This document shows, one piece after another, positions 17,370 to 25,508 of a stretch of 64,000 bases of DNA (the stretch's first letter is position 1; every line of letters begins with the position of its first letter). Source of the stretch: Homoserinimonas sp. Lineage in GTDB: Bacteria > Actinomycetota > Actinomycetes > Actinomycetales > Microbacteriaceae. The notes beneath the pieces are model-generated. The model was not told the origin of the DNA and ran no database searches. It worked only from the letters and a program-made list of their open reading frames with translations. The stretch is from assembly GCA_023957835.1 (NCBI GenBank), contig JAMLGP010000001.1:1-64000 (forward strand). Reading direction: 5' to 3'. The position numbers were made by a program, and so were the translations under genes.

Positions 17370-17384
17370 GCGACATTTTGTCGC
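17370..17384. promoter_or_regulatory. short palindrome between ecfS and nrdJ
   Basis: GCGACA-TTT-TGTCGC is a perfect 6-nt inverted repeat just after the stop of the ECF substrate-binding gene and next to the distal NrdR box. It may be a weak terminator for the B12 uptake operon or an operator. There is no clear U-run. Confidence 0.35.
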
Positions 17385-17388
17385 GTGT

Positions 17389-18210
17389 TTATTGATCCGC
17401 GCCAAATTTCTCTTTTTCAACACTCAATCTATTGTCCCCCGACCCCCAGACAGCCCGCCGGGCGGTTCGCCTGAGGCTTGAAAGAACCAGCGGGCCAAGC
17501 GCCGCTACGAGGGCGCAAAGCACGATTGCCCTCAGCAGATCCCAGCCGAGCGAGGTTGCAAGACTGTAAATCGCAAAGCGGTGCAGATTCTCCAGAATCG
17601 GGGCGCCGGCCACAAGACTCAGCTCGGTATCGAGCCCGAGGGTGAACGGCCAGAATGACAGATTCAGCAGCTGACCGTAGACGAAGCCGCAGATGGCCGC
17701 GTAACTGGCGAGCATCGCGCATTCCAGCCATCCCCTCAGCCTTCTCGGCAGGAGCCCCGCCCCCAGTCCGATCCAGGATGCGGCGAGCATCTGGTACGGC
17801 AGCCAGGGGCCAAAGCCGCCAGTCAGCAAAGCCGAAACGAAGATCGTCACCGAACCGAGCGCGAAGCCGAACCCCGCGCCGAATACCCTCCCGCCGAAGA
17901 ACAGAAACAGGAACACGAGCTCGATTCCTGCGCTGCCGGCCGAAAGCGGCCGAAGCACGGCCCCGACCGCCGCGAGCAGGCCGAGCATGGCCAGCGCCTT
18001 CGAATCGACTCCACCCTCGCCGAGCGCGACCAGGCTCACGATCAGCACGAGCGCAACGACGAGAGCCAGCAGCAGCGGCGCGCTTGCATTGTGTTCCAGC
18101 AAAGTACCGCCGCCGACTATGAGCGGCCAGGTGAAGGCGAGCATCCCGACGATAGAAGCCAGGATCACGGTCACCGCTCCCCGGGCCCTGAGCGGTACCG
18201 CGCCAATCAC
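17389..18210 (-). CDS. ECF transporter substrate-specificity component, probably cobalamin
   Basis: A 273-aa hydrophobic protein with about seven membrane segments. The conserved stretch LFLFFGGRVFGAGFGFALGS followed by GGFGPWLPYQMLAASWIGLG is typical of S-components in actinobacterial ECF importers. Cobalamin as substrate is inferred from the upstream cobalamin riboswitch, the adjacent adenosyltransferase and the neighbouring B12-dependent reductase. The start overlaps the ATPase stop by ATGA. The C-terminal tail is hydrophilic. Confidence 0.75.
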   Translation of the reverse strand: MIGAVPLRARGAVTVILASIVGMLAFTWPLIVGGGTLLEHNASAPLLLALVVALVLIVSLVALGEGGVDSKALAMLGLLAAVGAVLRPLSAGSAGIELVFLFLFFGGRVFGAGFGFALGSVTIFVSALLTGGFGPWLPYQMLAASWIGLGAGLLPRRLRGWLECAMLASYAAICGFVYGQLLNLSFWPFTLGLDTELSLVAGAPILENLHRFAIYSLATSLGWDLLRAIVLCALVAALGPLVLSSLRRTARRAVWGSGDNRLSVEKEKFGADQ

Positions 18211-19835
18211 GACTTCACCAATTGGGACTGGACTTCCTCGACGGTAAGCAACTGAAGCGGCGCGAGGATCTTGGACACCTGGGGAGCGAGCATCGAGCTT
18301 GAAGTGAGAATCTTTCTGACCTCCCCGTCGGAGATCAATTCGCCTCCGGCCAGCAGCAGGACCCGGTCAGCAACCCTCGCGACGAATTCCACGTCGTGGC
18401 TTGAGAGCAACACCGAAACCTTTTCCGATGCCAGTTCGGCCAGTACCGCCCCCAGCCTCGCTTTGGCGTCATAGTCGAGGCCCCTCGTCGGCTCATCAAG
18501 CAGGAGCACGCGCGGCCGTCCGGCGAGCTGGATCGCCAGAACCAGCGCCAGTCGCTGGCCTTCCGACAAGTCGCGGGGATGGCTGGAGGGGTCGATTCCC
18601 GGGCTCAGCTTGTCGAGCAGTTTTCTCGAGTCTCCCTGCTCGCGGCCTGCAGCAGAGTCGGAGTCAGCGCACTCAGCTGCGACCGAGTCGAGATAAAGCA
18701 GGTCTCCCGCATCCTGGGGAACAAGAGCAACGAGTTTCGCCGCTTCGGCGGGAGCAAGGTCTCGGGGGTTGAGTGCGATACCGGTCTCGGAGAGCACCTC
18801 AACCGTGCCGGAGTCCAGGGCTCCGCTGCCCTGCAGTGCCCAAAGTAGCGAAGACTTTCCGGAACCGTTTCGGCCCATGACCGCCGCAATTTCGCTTCGC
18901 CGCAGATCAAGATCAACTTTGTTCACGGCAACCAGCGGTCCGTACTTGACGGTGATCCCCCGCGCTTCAAGGCTGGATAGCGGTTGCGGCTTTCTGGCGC
19001 TCGGAGTCGGCGCCTGCAGTCTTTCCCGCAGCGGTGCCGCCTTTCGCCGGGCATCCCTGACCGACAGCGGCAGCGGATCCCAGCCCGCGAGCCTGCCGAG
19101 GCGAATTACCGGGGGAGCGACTGGGCTGGATTCGAGAATCACTCCCGGGCTCGAATGCCTGACCGTTCCGTCCGCTTCGATCAGCACGATCGAATCGGCG
19201 AACTGGATGACCCGCTCGAGCCGGTGCTCGGCAAGCAGTACGGTAATCCCAAGATCGTGAACCAGCCGCACGATTGCGGCGAGCACCTCTTCGGCCGCTA
19301 TCGGATCGAGAGCGGAAGTCGGTTCATCCAGCACGAGGATCTTCGGGTGGGCGGCGAGCACCGAGCCGATGGCGACCCGCTGCTGCTCTCCTCCGGAAAG
19401 CTCCCGCAGCGGCCGATTGCGCAATTCTTCAAGGCCGAGCAGATCGATGGTCTCTTCAACCCGGGAGCGCATTAGGCCCTCTTCTGTCCCCAATTGCTCG
19501 AGAACGTAGGCGAGCTCTTCATCGACCCGATCGGTCACAAATCCAGCCGCCGGTACCTGGCCGACGGTGCCGACGAGGTCGGCGAGCCTCCTCGGAGGGT
19601 TGAACCTGGTATCTCTGCCGCCGACGAGCACCTTGCCTTCGAGGGTTCCGCCGGTGAAGTGCGGAGCCAGACCGTTCACGAGCTGCAGCAGGGTTGATTT
19701 TCCGGTTCCGGTAGCGCCGGTAACTAGACACAGTTCGCCTTCTGGCACTTCGAGATCCAAATTGGTGAATACCGGCCGCTGCGCCCCGGAATGCGTGAAG
19801 GTCACCGCCTCAAACCTGATCAAACCCTCGCTCAC
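18207..19835 (-). CDS. ECF transporter double ATPase (A and A' fused)
   Basis: A 542-aa protein with two ABC domains. The first has Walker A GATGTGKST (residues 40-48), signature LSGGEQQ (146-152) and Walker B LVLDEPTSALD. The second has Walker A GRNGSGKSS (321-329), signature LSEGQ and LLLDEPTRGLD. Fusion of EcfA and EcfA' in one chain is common in actinobacteria. It energises uptake through EcfT and the S-component. The start overlaps the ecfT stop by ATGA. Confidence 0.93.
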   Translation of the reverse strand: MSEGLIRFEAVTFTHSGAQRPVFTNLDLEVPEGELCLVTGATGTGKSTLLQLVNGLAPHFTGGTLEGKVLVGGRDTRFNPPRRLADLVGTVGQVPAAGFVTDRVDEELAYVLEQLGTEEGLMRSRVEETIDLLGLEELRNRPLRELSGGEQQRVAIGSVLAAHPKILVLDEPTSALDPIAAEEVLAAIVRLVHDLGITVLLAEHRLERVIQFADSIVLIEADGTVRHSSPGVILESSPVAPPVIRLGRLAGWDPLPLSVRDARRKAAPLRERLQAPTPSARKPQPLSSLEARGITVKYGPLVAVNKVDLDLRRSEIAAVMGRNGSGKSSLLWALQGSGALDSGTVEVLSETGIALNPRDLAPAEAAKLVALVPQDAGDLLYLDSVAAECADSDSAAGREQGDSRKLLDKLSPGIDPSSHPRDLSEGQRLALVLAIQLAGRPRVLLLDEPTRGLDYDAKARLGAVLAELASEKVSVLLSSHDVEFVARVADRVLLLAGGELISDGEVRKILTSSSMLAPQVSKILAPLQLLTVEEVQSQLVKS

Positions 19836-20866
19836 TTCGGCCTCACTATCAGGATCGGAGCCGCTGCGAGGATTGCGCTCATGCAGAAGCCGACAAGGAC
19901 TGTCAGCGAGCCGACATCCGTTTTGTTTGACTCCGCCTCCATTGAAAACAGAACAGCTATCGCTGCACAGCCCAGTCCGCTCGCGAGGATGAGCGAATCA
20001 GAAGCCCGCCAGCGGTCCGGCCGGTAGCGGGTTACCTTGATCGCTCGCGCGGCGAGGACTGTTCCGGTCACTGCCAGAGCGGTGGCAGCGGCAAGCAGAA
20101 CTACTCCAAACCACTTCAGCTCGGTACCTGTTAGCAGAAGGTAGGTTCCGATTGCCGCGGTCGCGAGAGCCAGCAGCAGCAGAGCGGTCACGCGGGGAGC
20201 GCTGCCACCGCGCATTCTCGCGTAGCCCCTGGAGTCCATCGAGGCCGCAATCGCGCCTGAACGCTCAAGGGCGTCCTGCAATACCGGCGCTACTGATCTG
20301 CGGAGTGCCACTTTCCTGCCGGTCGCAGTGCCGCGCAAGACCTGAGCGCGCTGGACCCTCCGCCAGGAGTCGATGAGCTGCGGGGCGAGGGTGACCGCAA
20401 TTACCGAAGAAGTCCCGACCAGATAGAGCGATGCCGGGAGGTTGCGCAGTGTGCGCCGCGGGTCAGTCAGGGCAACCGCCGCGCCGAAGCAAAGCAGCAG
20501 GGTTGCGAGGGTGACCCCCGCAGTAACGGCGGAAAGCAGGCCGGTGGTGGTTACCGGCCCGAGGATCTGGATTCCACCAGCCCAGTCCGGCAGCGGAACC
20601 TTAGGCAGCGGAATCAAGACCGGGCCAGAGGGTTTGAGCCCGACCAGAATGTGGAATATGACTCTCAGGGCGACAATGCTCGCGGCGAGAATCAGGTACA
20701 TTCCAAAGGCTCTGGCGAAGGGCGAATCCCCGCGAAGCAGCAGTGCAACCGAAATCAGAGCGATTGCGAGCAACGCCGTCTCGGCGAGGCCGGGCGCTGC
20801 GCTGGTCGCGATTGCGACCCCGAGCGCCCAGCCCCACCAGGCCAGCGGATGCACGCTGCGACTCAA
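19832..20866 (-). CDS. ECF transporter transmembrane component EcfT
   Basis: A 344-aa membrane protein. It has the EcfT coupling region with Ala-Arg-Gly-type motifs: RVQRAQVLRGTATGRK near residue 170 and AASMDSRGYARM near residue 210. These contact the ATPases. Hydrophobic segments flank both ends. It lies three bases from the DUF4430 gene stop and is coupled to the ATPase gene, so four genes form one uptake operon. Confidence 0.88.
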   Translation of the reverse strand: MSRSVHPLAWWGWALGVAIATSAAPGLAETALLAIALISVALLLRGDSPFARAFGMYLILAASIVALRVIFHILVGLKPSGPVLIPLPKVPLPDWAGGIQILGPVTTTGLLSAVTAGVTLATLLLCFGAAVALTDPRRTLRNLPASLYLVGTSSVIAVTLAPQLIDSWRRVQRAQVLRGTATGRKVALRRSVAPVLQDALERSGAIAASMDSRGYARMRGGSAPRVTALLLLALATAAIGTYLLLTGTELKWFGVVLLAAATALAVTGTVLAARAIKVTRYRPDRWRASDSLILASGLGCAAIAVLFSMEAESNKTDVGSLTVLVGFCMSAILAAAPILIVRPK

Positions 20867-20869
20867 AAC

Positions 20870-21544
20870 TCAGCCCCGGTCGGACTTGCTTGAGTCTTCG
20901 GTCTTCTTCCTGCGCGACCTGAGCACGAGCAGGCCGATTACCACGATCACGGCAACCGCAAAGGCGATCGTCGAGTACAGCAGTACGTCTCCGAGGGCCC
21001 CGGATGATGCAGTCGTGGTCACCGGCTGATCGACCGAGTCCTGAGTCGGGGTTTCTGCAGGCAGGGCGGCAGTGGCATCCGCCGGGGAAATCGTCGGACC
21101 CGCGGTTCCGTCGCTGTAGCGCCAGCCTTCCAGTTCGCCAACCGCGGGGTCGCTTGAGTCGGCGCCCACCATGTAGCTCTGCCAGTCTCCGGAAGCGGAA
21201 GCGTGCCAGTAGGACCAGAAAGATCCCGTGAACTCGGTCGAGCAGGGATCCGGCTGGCTGTTGATGGTGCAGATCATTCCGGGCTGCGAGTCGACCGGCT
21301 TGAAGCCTGCGGCTTCGAGAGCGTCACGGCCGTTGGCAGGGTCTCCCTTGGCGCAGCCGATCTGCAGGTCGCCGCCGAGATCGGTGAAGTCGACTATTAC
21401 GGTTACACCCTGACCGGGCTCGCAGGCCTGGCCGGACTGCGCGGCGCTGGCGGCAGGAGCGCAAAGCAGTACTCCGCCAGCAACCAAAGCGAAAGCGCTC
21501 GCGGCTGATACGCCGCGCACACGAGATAGGAGAGAGATAGACAT
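20870..21544 (-). CDS. DUF4430 surface protein, probable cobalamin-binding
   Basis: A 224-aa protein with a signal peptide (residues 1 to about 34). The extracellular domain carries four cysteines in two likely disulfides (QACEPG, QIGCAKGD, MICTINS, DPCSTE) and the WSYWHAS, then SYMVGADSSDPAVGELEGWRY pattern of DUF4430. That fold resembles the C-terminal domain of vitamin B12-binding proteins. A Ser/Thr/Pro-rich stalk leads to a single C-terminal membrane helix and RSRRKK tail. It is the first gene after the cobalamin riboswitch and probably captures B12 for the ECF importer. Confidence 0.8.
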   Translation of the reverse strand: MSISLLSRVRGVSAASAFALVAGGVLLCAPAASAAQSGQACEPGQGVTVIVDFTDLGGDLQIGCAKGDPANGRDALEAAGFKPVDSQPGMICTINSQPDPCSTEFTGSFWSYWHASASGDWQSYMVGADSSDPAVGELEGWRYSDGTAGPTISPADATAALPAETPTQDSVDQPVTTTASSGALGDVLLYSTIAFAVAVIVVIGLLVLRSRRKKTEDSSKSDRG

Positions 21545-21546
21545 TT

Positions 21547-21583
21547 GGGCCTTTCCTTGAATCAGGGCCCGAGTGGATCCTGA
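21547..21583 (-). promoter_or_regulatory. riboswitch expression platform: mutually exclusive hairpins over the RBS
   Basis: In the transcript just before the DUF4430 start, GGGCC (21570-21566) can pair with GGCCC (21551-21547), enclosing the AAGGAAAG ribosome binding site. The upstream UCAGG (21583-21579) can instead pair with CCUGA (21566-21562 region). The two pairings share bases and exclude each other. That is the layout expected for translational control by the cobalamin aptamer upstream. Confidence 0.5.
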
Positions 21584-21645
21584 CTAAGGCGGCCGAGGCG
21601 CCTGGCCCGGATTCCCGCTCGCAGACCACGACGATCGAGATTCGA

Positions 21646-21757
21646 TTGCCGCTTCTCGCGCAGGTATCCCGGCTTGGCGGTCTTTCGACCACCCCACGGT
21701 TGCGGGTCAGCGCCGGACTTGGACCGGCTTCCCCTCCGCGAGAAACGCACCACCCCA
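21646..21757 (-). ncRNA. cobalamin riboswitch aptamer
   Basis: The minus strand reads GGUGCGUUUCUCGCGGAGGG, then GAAGCCGGUCCAAGUCCGGCG, CUGACCCGCAACCGU and, at the 3' side, the B12 box AAGCCGGGAUACCUGC (21675-21660). UUCUCGCG near the 5' end pairs with CGCGAGAA at the 3' end as closing stem. These are hallmark conserved blocks of the cobalamin riboswitch. It controls the DUF4430-ECF operon, repressing it when adenosylcobalamin is abundant. Confidence 0.93.
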
Positions 21758-21809
21758 ACTGCTGGTGACGAGTTCAGACTATCCCCGGCGAAGATGCCAT
21801 GCTAGGGGA

Positions 21810-22361
21810 ATGGCCCGTGTTTATACCCGAAAAGGCGATGACGGCACTACTTCGCTGCTTTTCGGCGGCCGGGTGCCGAAGGCGGGGGTGCTCGTGGATG
21901 CCCTTGGCGACCTGGACGAGGCGGTGTCCGCTCTCGGGGTTGCGCGGGCTTCCTGCGCGGACGAGCAGATCGCACAGTCGCTGTTTCGAATTCAAAAGCA
22001 GCTCTTCGTGGTTGCTGCCGACCTTGCGACCAACCCGGCGAATCGCAAAAGGCTAAAGGCTGGAATCTCGCTCGTAACCGAGGATGCCGCTCCCGAAGTC
22101 GAGCGGGAGATCGATGCGCTCGTCGCGGAAAAGCCGCTAAGGCCGGTCTTTCTCGTTCCCGGCAGCACTGCGCTTGAAGCCGCGATCGACCTCGCCAGAA
22201 CGATCGTGAGAAGGGCTGAACGCCACGTGGTGCAGGCGAAGGAAGCCGGTCACACGGTGACTGACCCGGTACAGAAATACCTGAACCGCGTGTCCGACCT
22301 GCTCTTCGTGCTGGGGCGGCGGGCAGCCGGGGACTCCGAGGAACCTGCGAGCCACGACTAG
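21810..22361 (+). CDS. cob(I)alamin adenosyltransferase, PduO type
   Basis: A 183-aa enzyme that transfers the 5'-deoxyadenosyl group of ATP to cob(I)alamin. Motifs: the N-terminal ATP loop VYTRKGDDGTTSLLFGGRV, the DLDEAVSALG segment, and RTIVRRAERHVV followed by KYLNRVSDLLFVLGR. The ATG at 21810 is preceded by AGGGGA. An upstream in-frame start would lie inside the antisense riboswitch. It supplies adenosylcobalamin to NrdJ encoded nearby. Confidence 0.93.
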   Translation: MARVYTRKGDDGTTSLLFGGRVPKAGVLVDALGDLDEAVSALGVARASCADEQIAQSLFRIQKQLFVVAADLATNPANRKRLKAGISLVTEDAAPEVEREIDALVAEKPLRPVFLVPGSTALEAAIDLARTIVRRAERHVVQAKEAGHTVTDPVQKYLNRVSDLLFVLGRRAAGDSEEPASHD

Positions 22362-22385
22362 CCGGCAGTCAGGCTCAGCACCCGT

Positions 22386-23648
22386 TCAAACCTTGAAGTA
22401 CTTTCGAACCCCGGCCAGGGCATCCAGCAGGGATTCGACCTCAGCCTCGGTGGAGAAGATCGAAAGACTCGCCCTGCTGCTTGCGGCGATGCCGAGCTTA
22501 CGATGCAAGGGCTGGGCGCAGTGGTGGCCGGACCGAATTGCAATTCCGCAATTGTCGAGGTACTGGGCAACGTCATGTGGGTGGACGCCTTCCACGGTGA
22601 AACTCGCAAGACCTGCGCGGGCCCTGTCGGGCTCTGGCCCGAGAACCTCGACCCCGGGGATCTCGACGAGTCCCGCGACGAGTCGCTGCGCGAGGGCGGC
22701 TTCGTGTTCGGCCACTGCAGCCATCCCAAGGTTGCTCAGGTAGTCGACCGCCGTGGCGAGCGCTATCGCCTCGGCCACCGGCGGGGTTCCTGCCTCAAAT
22801 CGCGCAGGGGAGGGAAGGTAGCTGCTTCCATCGAGAGTGACTTCCGCGATCATCGAGCCGCCGGTGAGGAAGGGCGGCAGCACGTCCAGCAGTTCTTTTC
22901 GGCCATAGAGGACTCCGACCCCAGTCGGCCCGAAGAGCTTGTGGCCGCTGAAGGCGGCGAAGTCGACTCCGAGCTGTGCAAAGTTCACCGGAAGCTGCGT
23001 TACCGACTGGGCAGCATCCAGCACCACGAGAGCGCCGACCCCGTGCGCGAGCTTTGCGAGTTCGGTCACCGGGCTAATCGTTCCGAGAACATTGGAGACC
23101 TGGCTGAAGGCGAGAATTCTGGTTCTTTCGCCGATTAGGGACTGCGCAATTTCGAGTTGCAGTTCGCCCCGACTGTCGAAAGGAATGAACCTTAGCTTCG
23201 CTCCGGTTCGAGCGCACAATTCCTGCCAGGGCACGAGGTTGGAGTGGTGCTCCATTTCGGTCACCACGATTTCGTCTCCGGGGGAGATCCGGAATCTTTC
23301 TGTTTCCCGACCGCCTCGGCCCAGGCTCGCGTTCGAGATCGAGTAGGCAATGAGGTTTATGGCCGCTGTCGTATTGGCGGTCCATACGATTTCTTCCGCA
23401 GCCGCACCAACGAAAGCGGCAACCTTCTCCCGAGCCGATTCGAAGTTCTCGGTTGCCTCGGCGGAAAGCAAGTGCGTACCGCGGTGCACGGCCGAGTTCT
23501 CGTTCTCGTAGAAGTTTCGCAGTGCGTCGATTACCGCTCGCGGCTTGAGGCTCGTCGCTGCGGAATCCAGATAAACGAGCGGATGTCCGTTGACGAGGCG
23601 ATTGAGGGTCGGGAAATCTTCGCGAATTCTGCTCGCATCCAGGGCCAC
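22386..23648 (-). CDS. sufS: cysteine desulfurase SufS
   Basis: A 420-aa group II cysteine desulfurase that takes sulfur from cysteine for Fe-S clusters. The PLP-binding lysine is in AAFSGHKLFGPTG. The catalytic cysteine is in SGHHCAQPLHRKLG near residue 370. VYLDSAATSLKPRAV and EMEHHSNLVPWQ are class V aminotransferase signatures. GTG at 23648 (VALDASRIREDFP) fits the family start. A TACAAT hexamer six bases upstream suggests a leaderless message. A longer frame to 23756 would cross the iron-box promoter and is rejected. Its scaffold partner sufU is at 24972. Confidence 0.93.
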   Translation of the reverse strand: MALDASRIREDFPTLNRLVNGHPLVYLDSAATSLKPRAVIDALRNFYENENSAVHRGTHLLSAEATENFESAREKVAAFVGAAAEEIVWTANTTAAINLIAYSISNASLGRGGRETERFRISPGDEIVVTEMEHHSNLVPWQELCARTGAKLRFIPFDSRGELQLEIAQSLIGERTRILAFSQVSNVLGTISPVTELAKLAHGVGALVVLDAAQSVTQLPVNFAQLGVDFAAFSGHKLFGPTGVGVLYGRKELLDVLPPFLTGGSMIAEVTLDGSSYLPSPARFEAGTPPVAEAIALATAVDYLSNLGMAAVAEHEAALAQRLVAGLVEIPGVEVLGPEPDRARAGLASFTVEGVHPHDVAQYLDNCGIAIRSGHHCAQPLHRKLGIAASSRASLSIFSTEAEVESLLDALAGVRKYFKV

Positions 23649-23654
23649 GATTCG

Positions 23655-23660
23655 ATTGTA
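23655..23660 (-). promoter_or_regulatory. -10 element of leaderless sufS promoter
   Basis: On the minus strand TACAAT precedes the GTG start of sufS by six bases, with no Shine-Dalgarno. This geometry implies transcription starting at or near the GTG. Confidence 0.4.
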
Positions 23661-23678
23661 TTCCGCCTCAAAATGGAA

Positions 23679-23697
23679 GAAGGTTAGCCTACCCTTA
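23679..23697. promoter_or_regulatory. putative IdeR/DtxR iron box
   Basis: GAAGGTTAGCCTACCCTTA matches the DtxR/IdeR consensus TTAGGTTAGGCTAACCTAA at 14 of 19 positions, including the central GGTTAGxCTAxCC core. It lies between the divergent sufS and CopD-like genes, just upstream of the sufS -10 region, so iron-bound IdeR could repress one or both. Confidence 0.55.
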
Positions 23698-23725
23698 CAA
23701 CGGCAGTCGAGGCTAGAATCAAAAC

Positions 23726-24706
23726 ATGACCGATACTCGAGAAAAGCCTGTTTCACCCCTGCCCACCATTAGCGCAGCCAAACTCTCACCCAAGGAACTC
23801 GGTCGAATTTCCAACCTGCAGATCATCGTCAAGGAAGAAACTCCGTTCCTTCCCAAAGTCGCCTTTACCCTGATCAGCCTCGCCTCCCTCGGCGGCGCAA
23901 TCTTCACCGGCCTCGGTTTCGGGCTCAGCGCACCGGAGCTCGGGCTGCGCTGGTTCGCTCTGTGGACTCTCGCTCTTGCAGGCGGGTTCCTCGTCTGGCG
24001 GCTTGCCTACCTGAAGGAAATCGAGACGGGACTCGACGAAGAGGCGGTTGGAGCCCTCACCTCGACAGCTCTCAAGCGTGCTGATCAGGTGTCGAAAGTC
24101 GTCGGCGTTCTCGTGCTGGTCTCCGCCGTCGGAGTCTGGTTCGTTTCCTACCTGAACTTCCTGCCGGCAGCCAGATATACGATCCTCGCAGCTATCACCG
24201 GGCTGGGGGTTCTGCTGCTCTTCGGTGTAAGTCGGCGCCCGATCGCACTTGGCGCCGCAGTTCTGGCGGGAGTGCTCCTGGTGAGCTGGGCGATAGTGGA
24301 TGCCGGGACCGACTGGAACGGTCTCATTCGAGTCCTGCACCTCACCGCTTTCACCCTCTGGCTCGGAGGCGCGCTTTGGAACATCGGAGTCGCAATGCCA
24401 AGCGGCAGGCAGCATCCGGAAGTCACGGCAGTGCTGGCCGGAGCCAGGCAACTGGATCGATTCCGCTGGGTCGTCCGGTTCTCGCTTCCCACGATCATCA
24501 TTACCGGACTGATCATGGCGAGCGTGTTCACGGTGCTGCCGTTCAGCTGGTGGCTGACCTTCCCCGGCATCCTGATCCCGCTCAAGGTGCTCACGATCGT
24601 CGCACTCGTTGTCGTCTTCATCACCTGCCCGCTGTTCCGCCAGTGCTCGCCGGTGCAGGGCGTCTGCAATATCGAAGATCTGCAGACAGAGTCGAAGACC
24701 TCCTGA
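23726..24706 (+). CDS. CopD-like polytopic membrane protein
   Basis: A 326-aa protein. A hydrophilic N-terminus (~55 aa) is followed by about eight membrane segments. The second half reads LIRVLHLTAFTLWLGGALW, then RQLDRFRWVVRFSLPTIIIT and LKVLTIVALVVVFI, with membrane histidines. This is the layout of CopD/YkoY-like four-helix domains that may bind heme or copper. Two cysteines (CPLFRQCSP) near the C-terminus could bind metal. It is divergent from sufS and two bases upstream of a TusA-like gene, suggesting a link with sulfur or iron metabolism. The function is not established. Confidence 0.6.
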   Translation: MTDTREKPVSPLPTISAAKLSPKELGRISNLQIIVKEETPFLPKVAFTLISLASLGGAIFTGLGFGLSAPELGLRWFALWTLALAGGFLVWRLAYLKEIETGLDEEAVGALTSTALKRADQVSKVVGVLVLVSAVGVWFVSYLNFLPAARYTILAAITGLGVLLLFGVSRRPIALGAAVLAGVLLVSWAIVDAGTDWNGLIRVLHLTAFTLWLGGALWNIGVAMPSGRQHPEVTAVLAGARQLDRFRWVVRFSLPTIIITGLIMASVFTVLPFSWWLTFPGILIPLKVLTIVALVVVFITCPLFRQCSPVQGVCNIEDLQTESKTS

Positions 24707-24707
24707 A

Positions 24708-24953
24708 TTGGAAGAGGCTCTGATACTCGACAATCGGCGCACTCCCTGCGCTGTCGGCTTGATCAGGGCAGACGAAGTGGCAGCCGGACTTCCGGCGGGC
24801 AGTCGACTGGACATTCTCACCAAGGATCGCTTCGCCCCGATCGAGATTCCCCTCTGGGCGAGCCGATCCGGCCATTCCGCACCGCAAATGCGAAAGGTCG
24901 GAGTGTGGCCATTTGGCTACATGGTGTTTTCGCTCGTCATTTCGGCCGCTTAG
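24708..24953 (+). CDS. TusA-like sulfur carrier protein
   Basis: An 81-aa small protein. LILDNRRTPCAVGLIRADEV, then GLPAGSRLDILTKD, IPLWASRSGH and the final hydrophobic strand follow the TusA fold (beta-alpha-beta-alpha-beta-beta). The sulfur-carrying cysteine is in TPCAVG. The usual CPxP is altered, with Pro before the Cys and Ala after. A TTG start at 24708, one base after the upstream stop, is the only start that gives the normal TusA length. It lies between sufS and sufU, so sulfur delivery to or from SufS is a reasonable guess. Confidence 0.7.
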   Translation: MEEALILDNRRTPCAVGLIRADEVAAGLPAGSRLDILTKDRFAPIEIPLWASRSGHSAPQMRKVGVWPFGYMVFSLVISAA

Positions 24954-24971
24954 AGCCCGCGAGCCCGGCGC

Positions 24972-25415
24972 TCAGGCCTCGACTTTGTCCAGGGCGTCTT
25001 CAAGGGCGACCCAGGCGAGCATGGCGCACTTGATTCGAGGCGGATAGAGAGCAACACCCTTGAGCGCGACGGCGTCTCCCAGATCTTCAGGGGGCTCGGA
25101 ATCGGGGCTTCGGTTCTGCAGCATCGAGCGGAACTGGCCGATGCAGGCGCGGCATTCTTCTGCGGGGAGCCCTTTGACTATGTCGCTGAGAATGGATGCC
25201 GAAGCCTGAGAAATCGCACAGCCTCGCCCCTCCCAGCTGACGGCTTTCACCTGGCCGTCATCGAAGTGCAGCCGGAGGGTTACCTCGTCTCCGCAACTGC
25301 GATTGAGGCTGTGCACTTCAGCGGAAGCGTTCGGCTGCAGACCGAAGCCGTGTCTCTGCTTCGAATGCTCAATCAGCAGTTCCTGATACAAGCCATCGAA
25401 ATCGGAAACCGCCAC
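24972..25415 (-). CDS. sufU: SufU-type Fe-S assembly / sulfur acceptor protein
   Basis: A 147-aa SufU. The three cysteine sites are in RSCGDEV, EGRGCAISQASAS and RIKCAMLAW, with Asp in CGDE. SufU has a longer loop between helices than IscU, visible here as SEPPEDLGDAVALKG. It binds zinc and accepts sulfur from SufS in Gram-positive bacteria. It faces the TusA-like gene tail to tail, and lies downstream of the narK terminator. Confidence 0.92.
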   Translation of the reverse strand: MAVSDFDGLYQELLIEHSKQRHGFGLQPNASAEVHSLNRSCGDEVTLRLHFDDGQVKAVSWEGRGCAISQASASILSDIVKGLPAEECRACIGQFRSMLQNRSPDSEPPEDLGDAVALKGVALYPPRIKCAMLAWVALEDALDKVEA

Positions 25416-25453
25416 GATTCGATCTTAGGCGGGTACTGTTCGGCCTGACTGAA

Positions 25454-25492
25454 GTTTCCGGTTCCGAGGACTGGATCCCCGGAACCGAAAAC
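25454..25492 (-). terminator. stem-loop downstream of narK
   Basis: Inverted repeat GTTTCCGGTTCCG (25454-25466) pairs with CGGAACCGAAAAC (25480-25492) at 12 of 13 positions around a 13-nt loop. It sits 17 bp after the narK stop and in front of sufU, and probably ends the nar transcript. The trailing U-run is weak. Confidence 0.55.
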
Positions 25493-25508
25493 CTACTTAG
25501 GAGTTGAT

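Noticed and set aside
17287..17388. Cobalamin riboswitch upstream of nrdJ
   Set aside because: The 100-bp gap has no B12 box or conserved core. The only aptamer is upstream of the DUF4430 gene.
18207..19835. Two separate ATPase genes
   Set aside because: The frame is continuous through both ABC domains, so it is a single fused EcfAA' protein.
23649..23756. A 36-codon N-terminal extension of sufS
   Set aside because: It would run across the iron box and the -10 hexamer and overlap the divergent gene. The family start matches GTG 23648.
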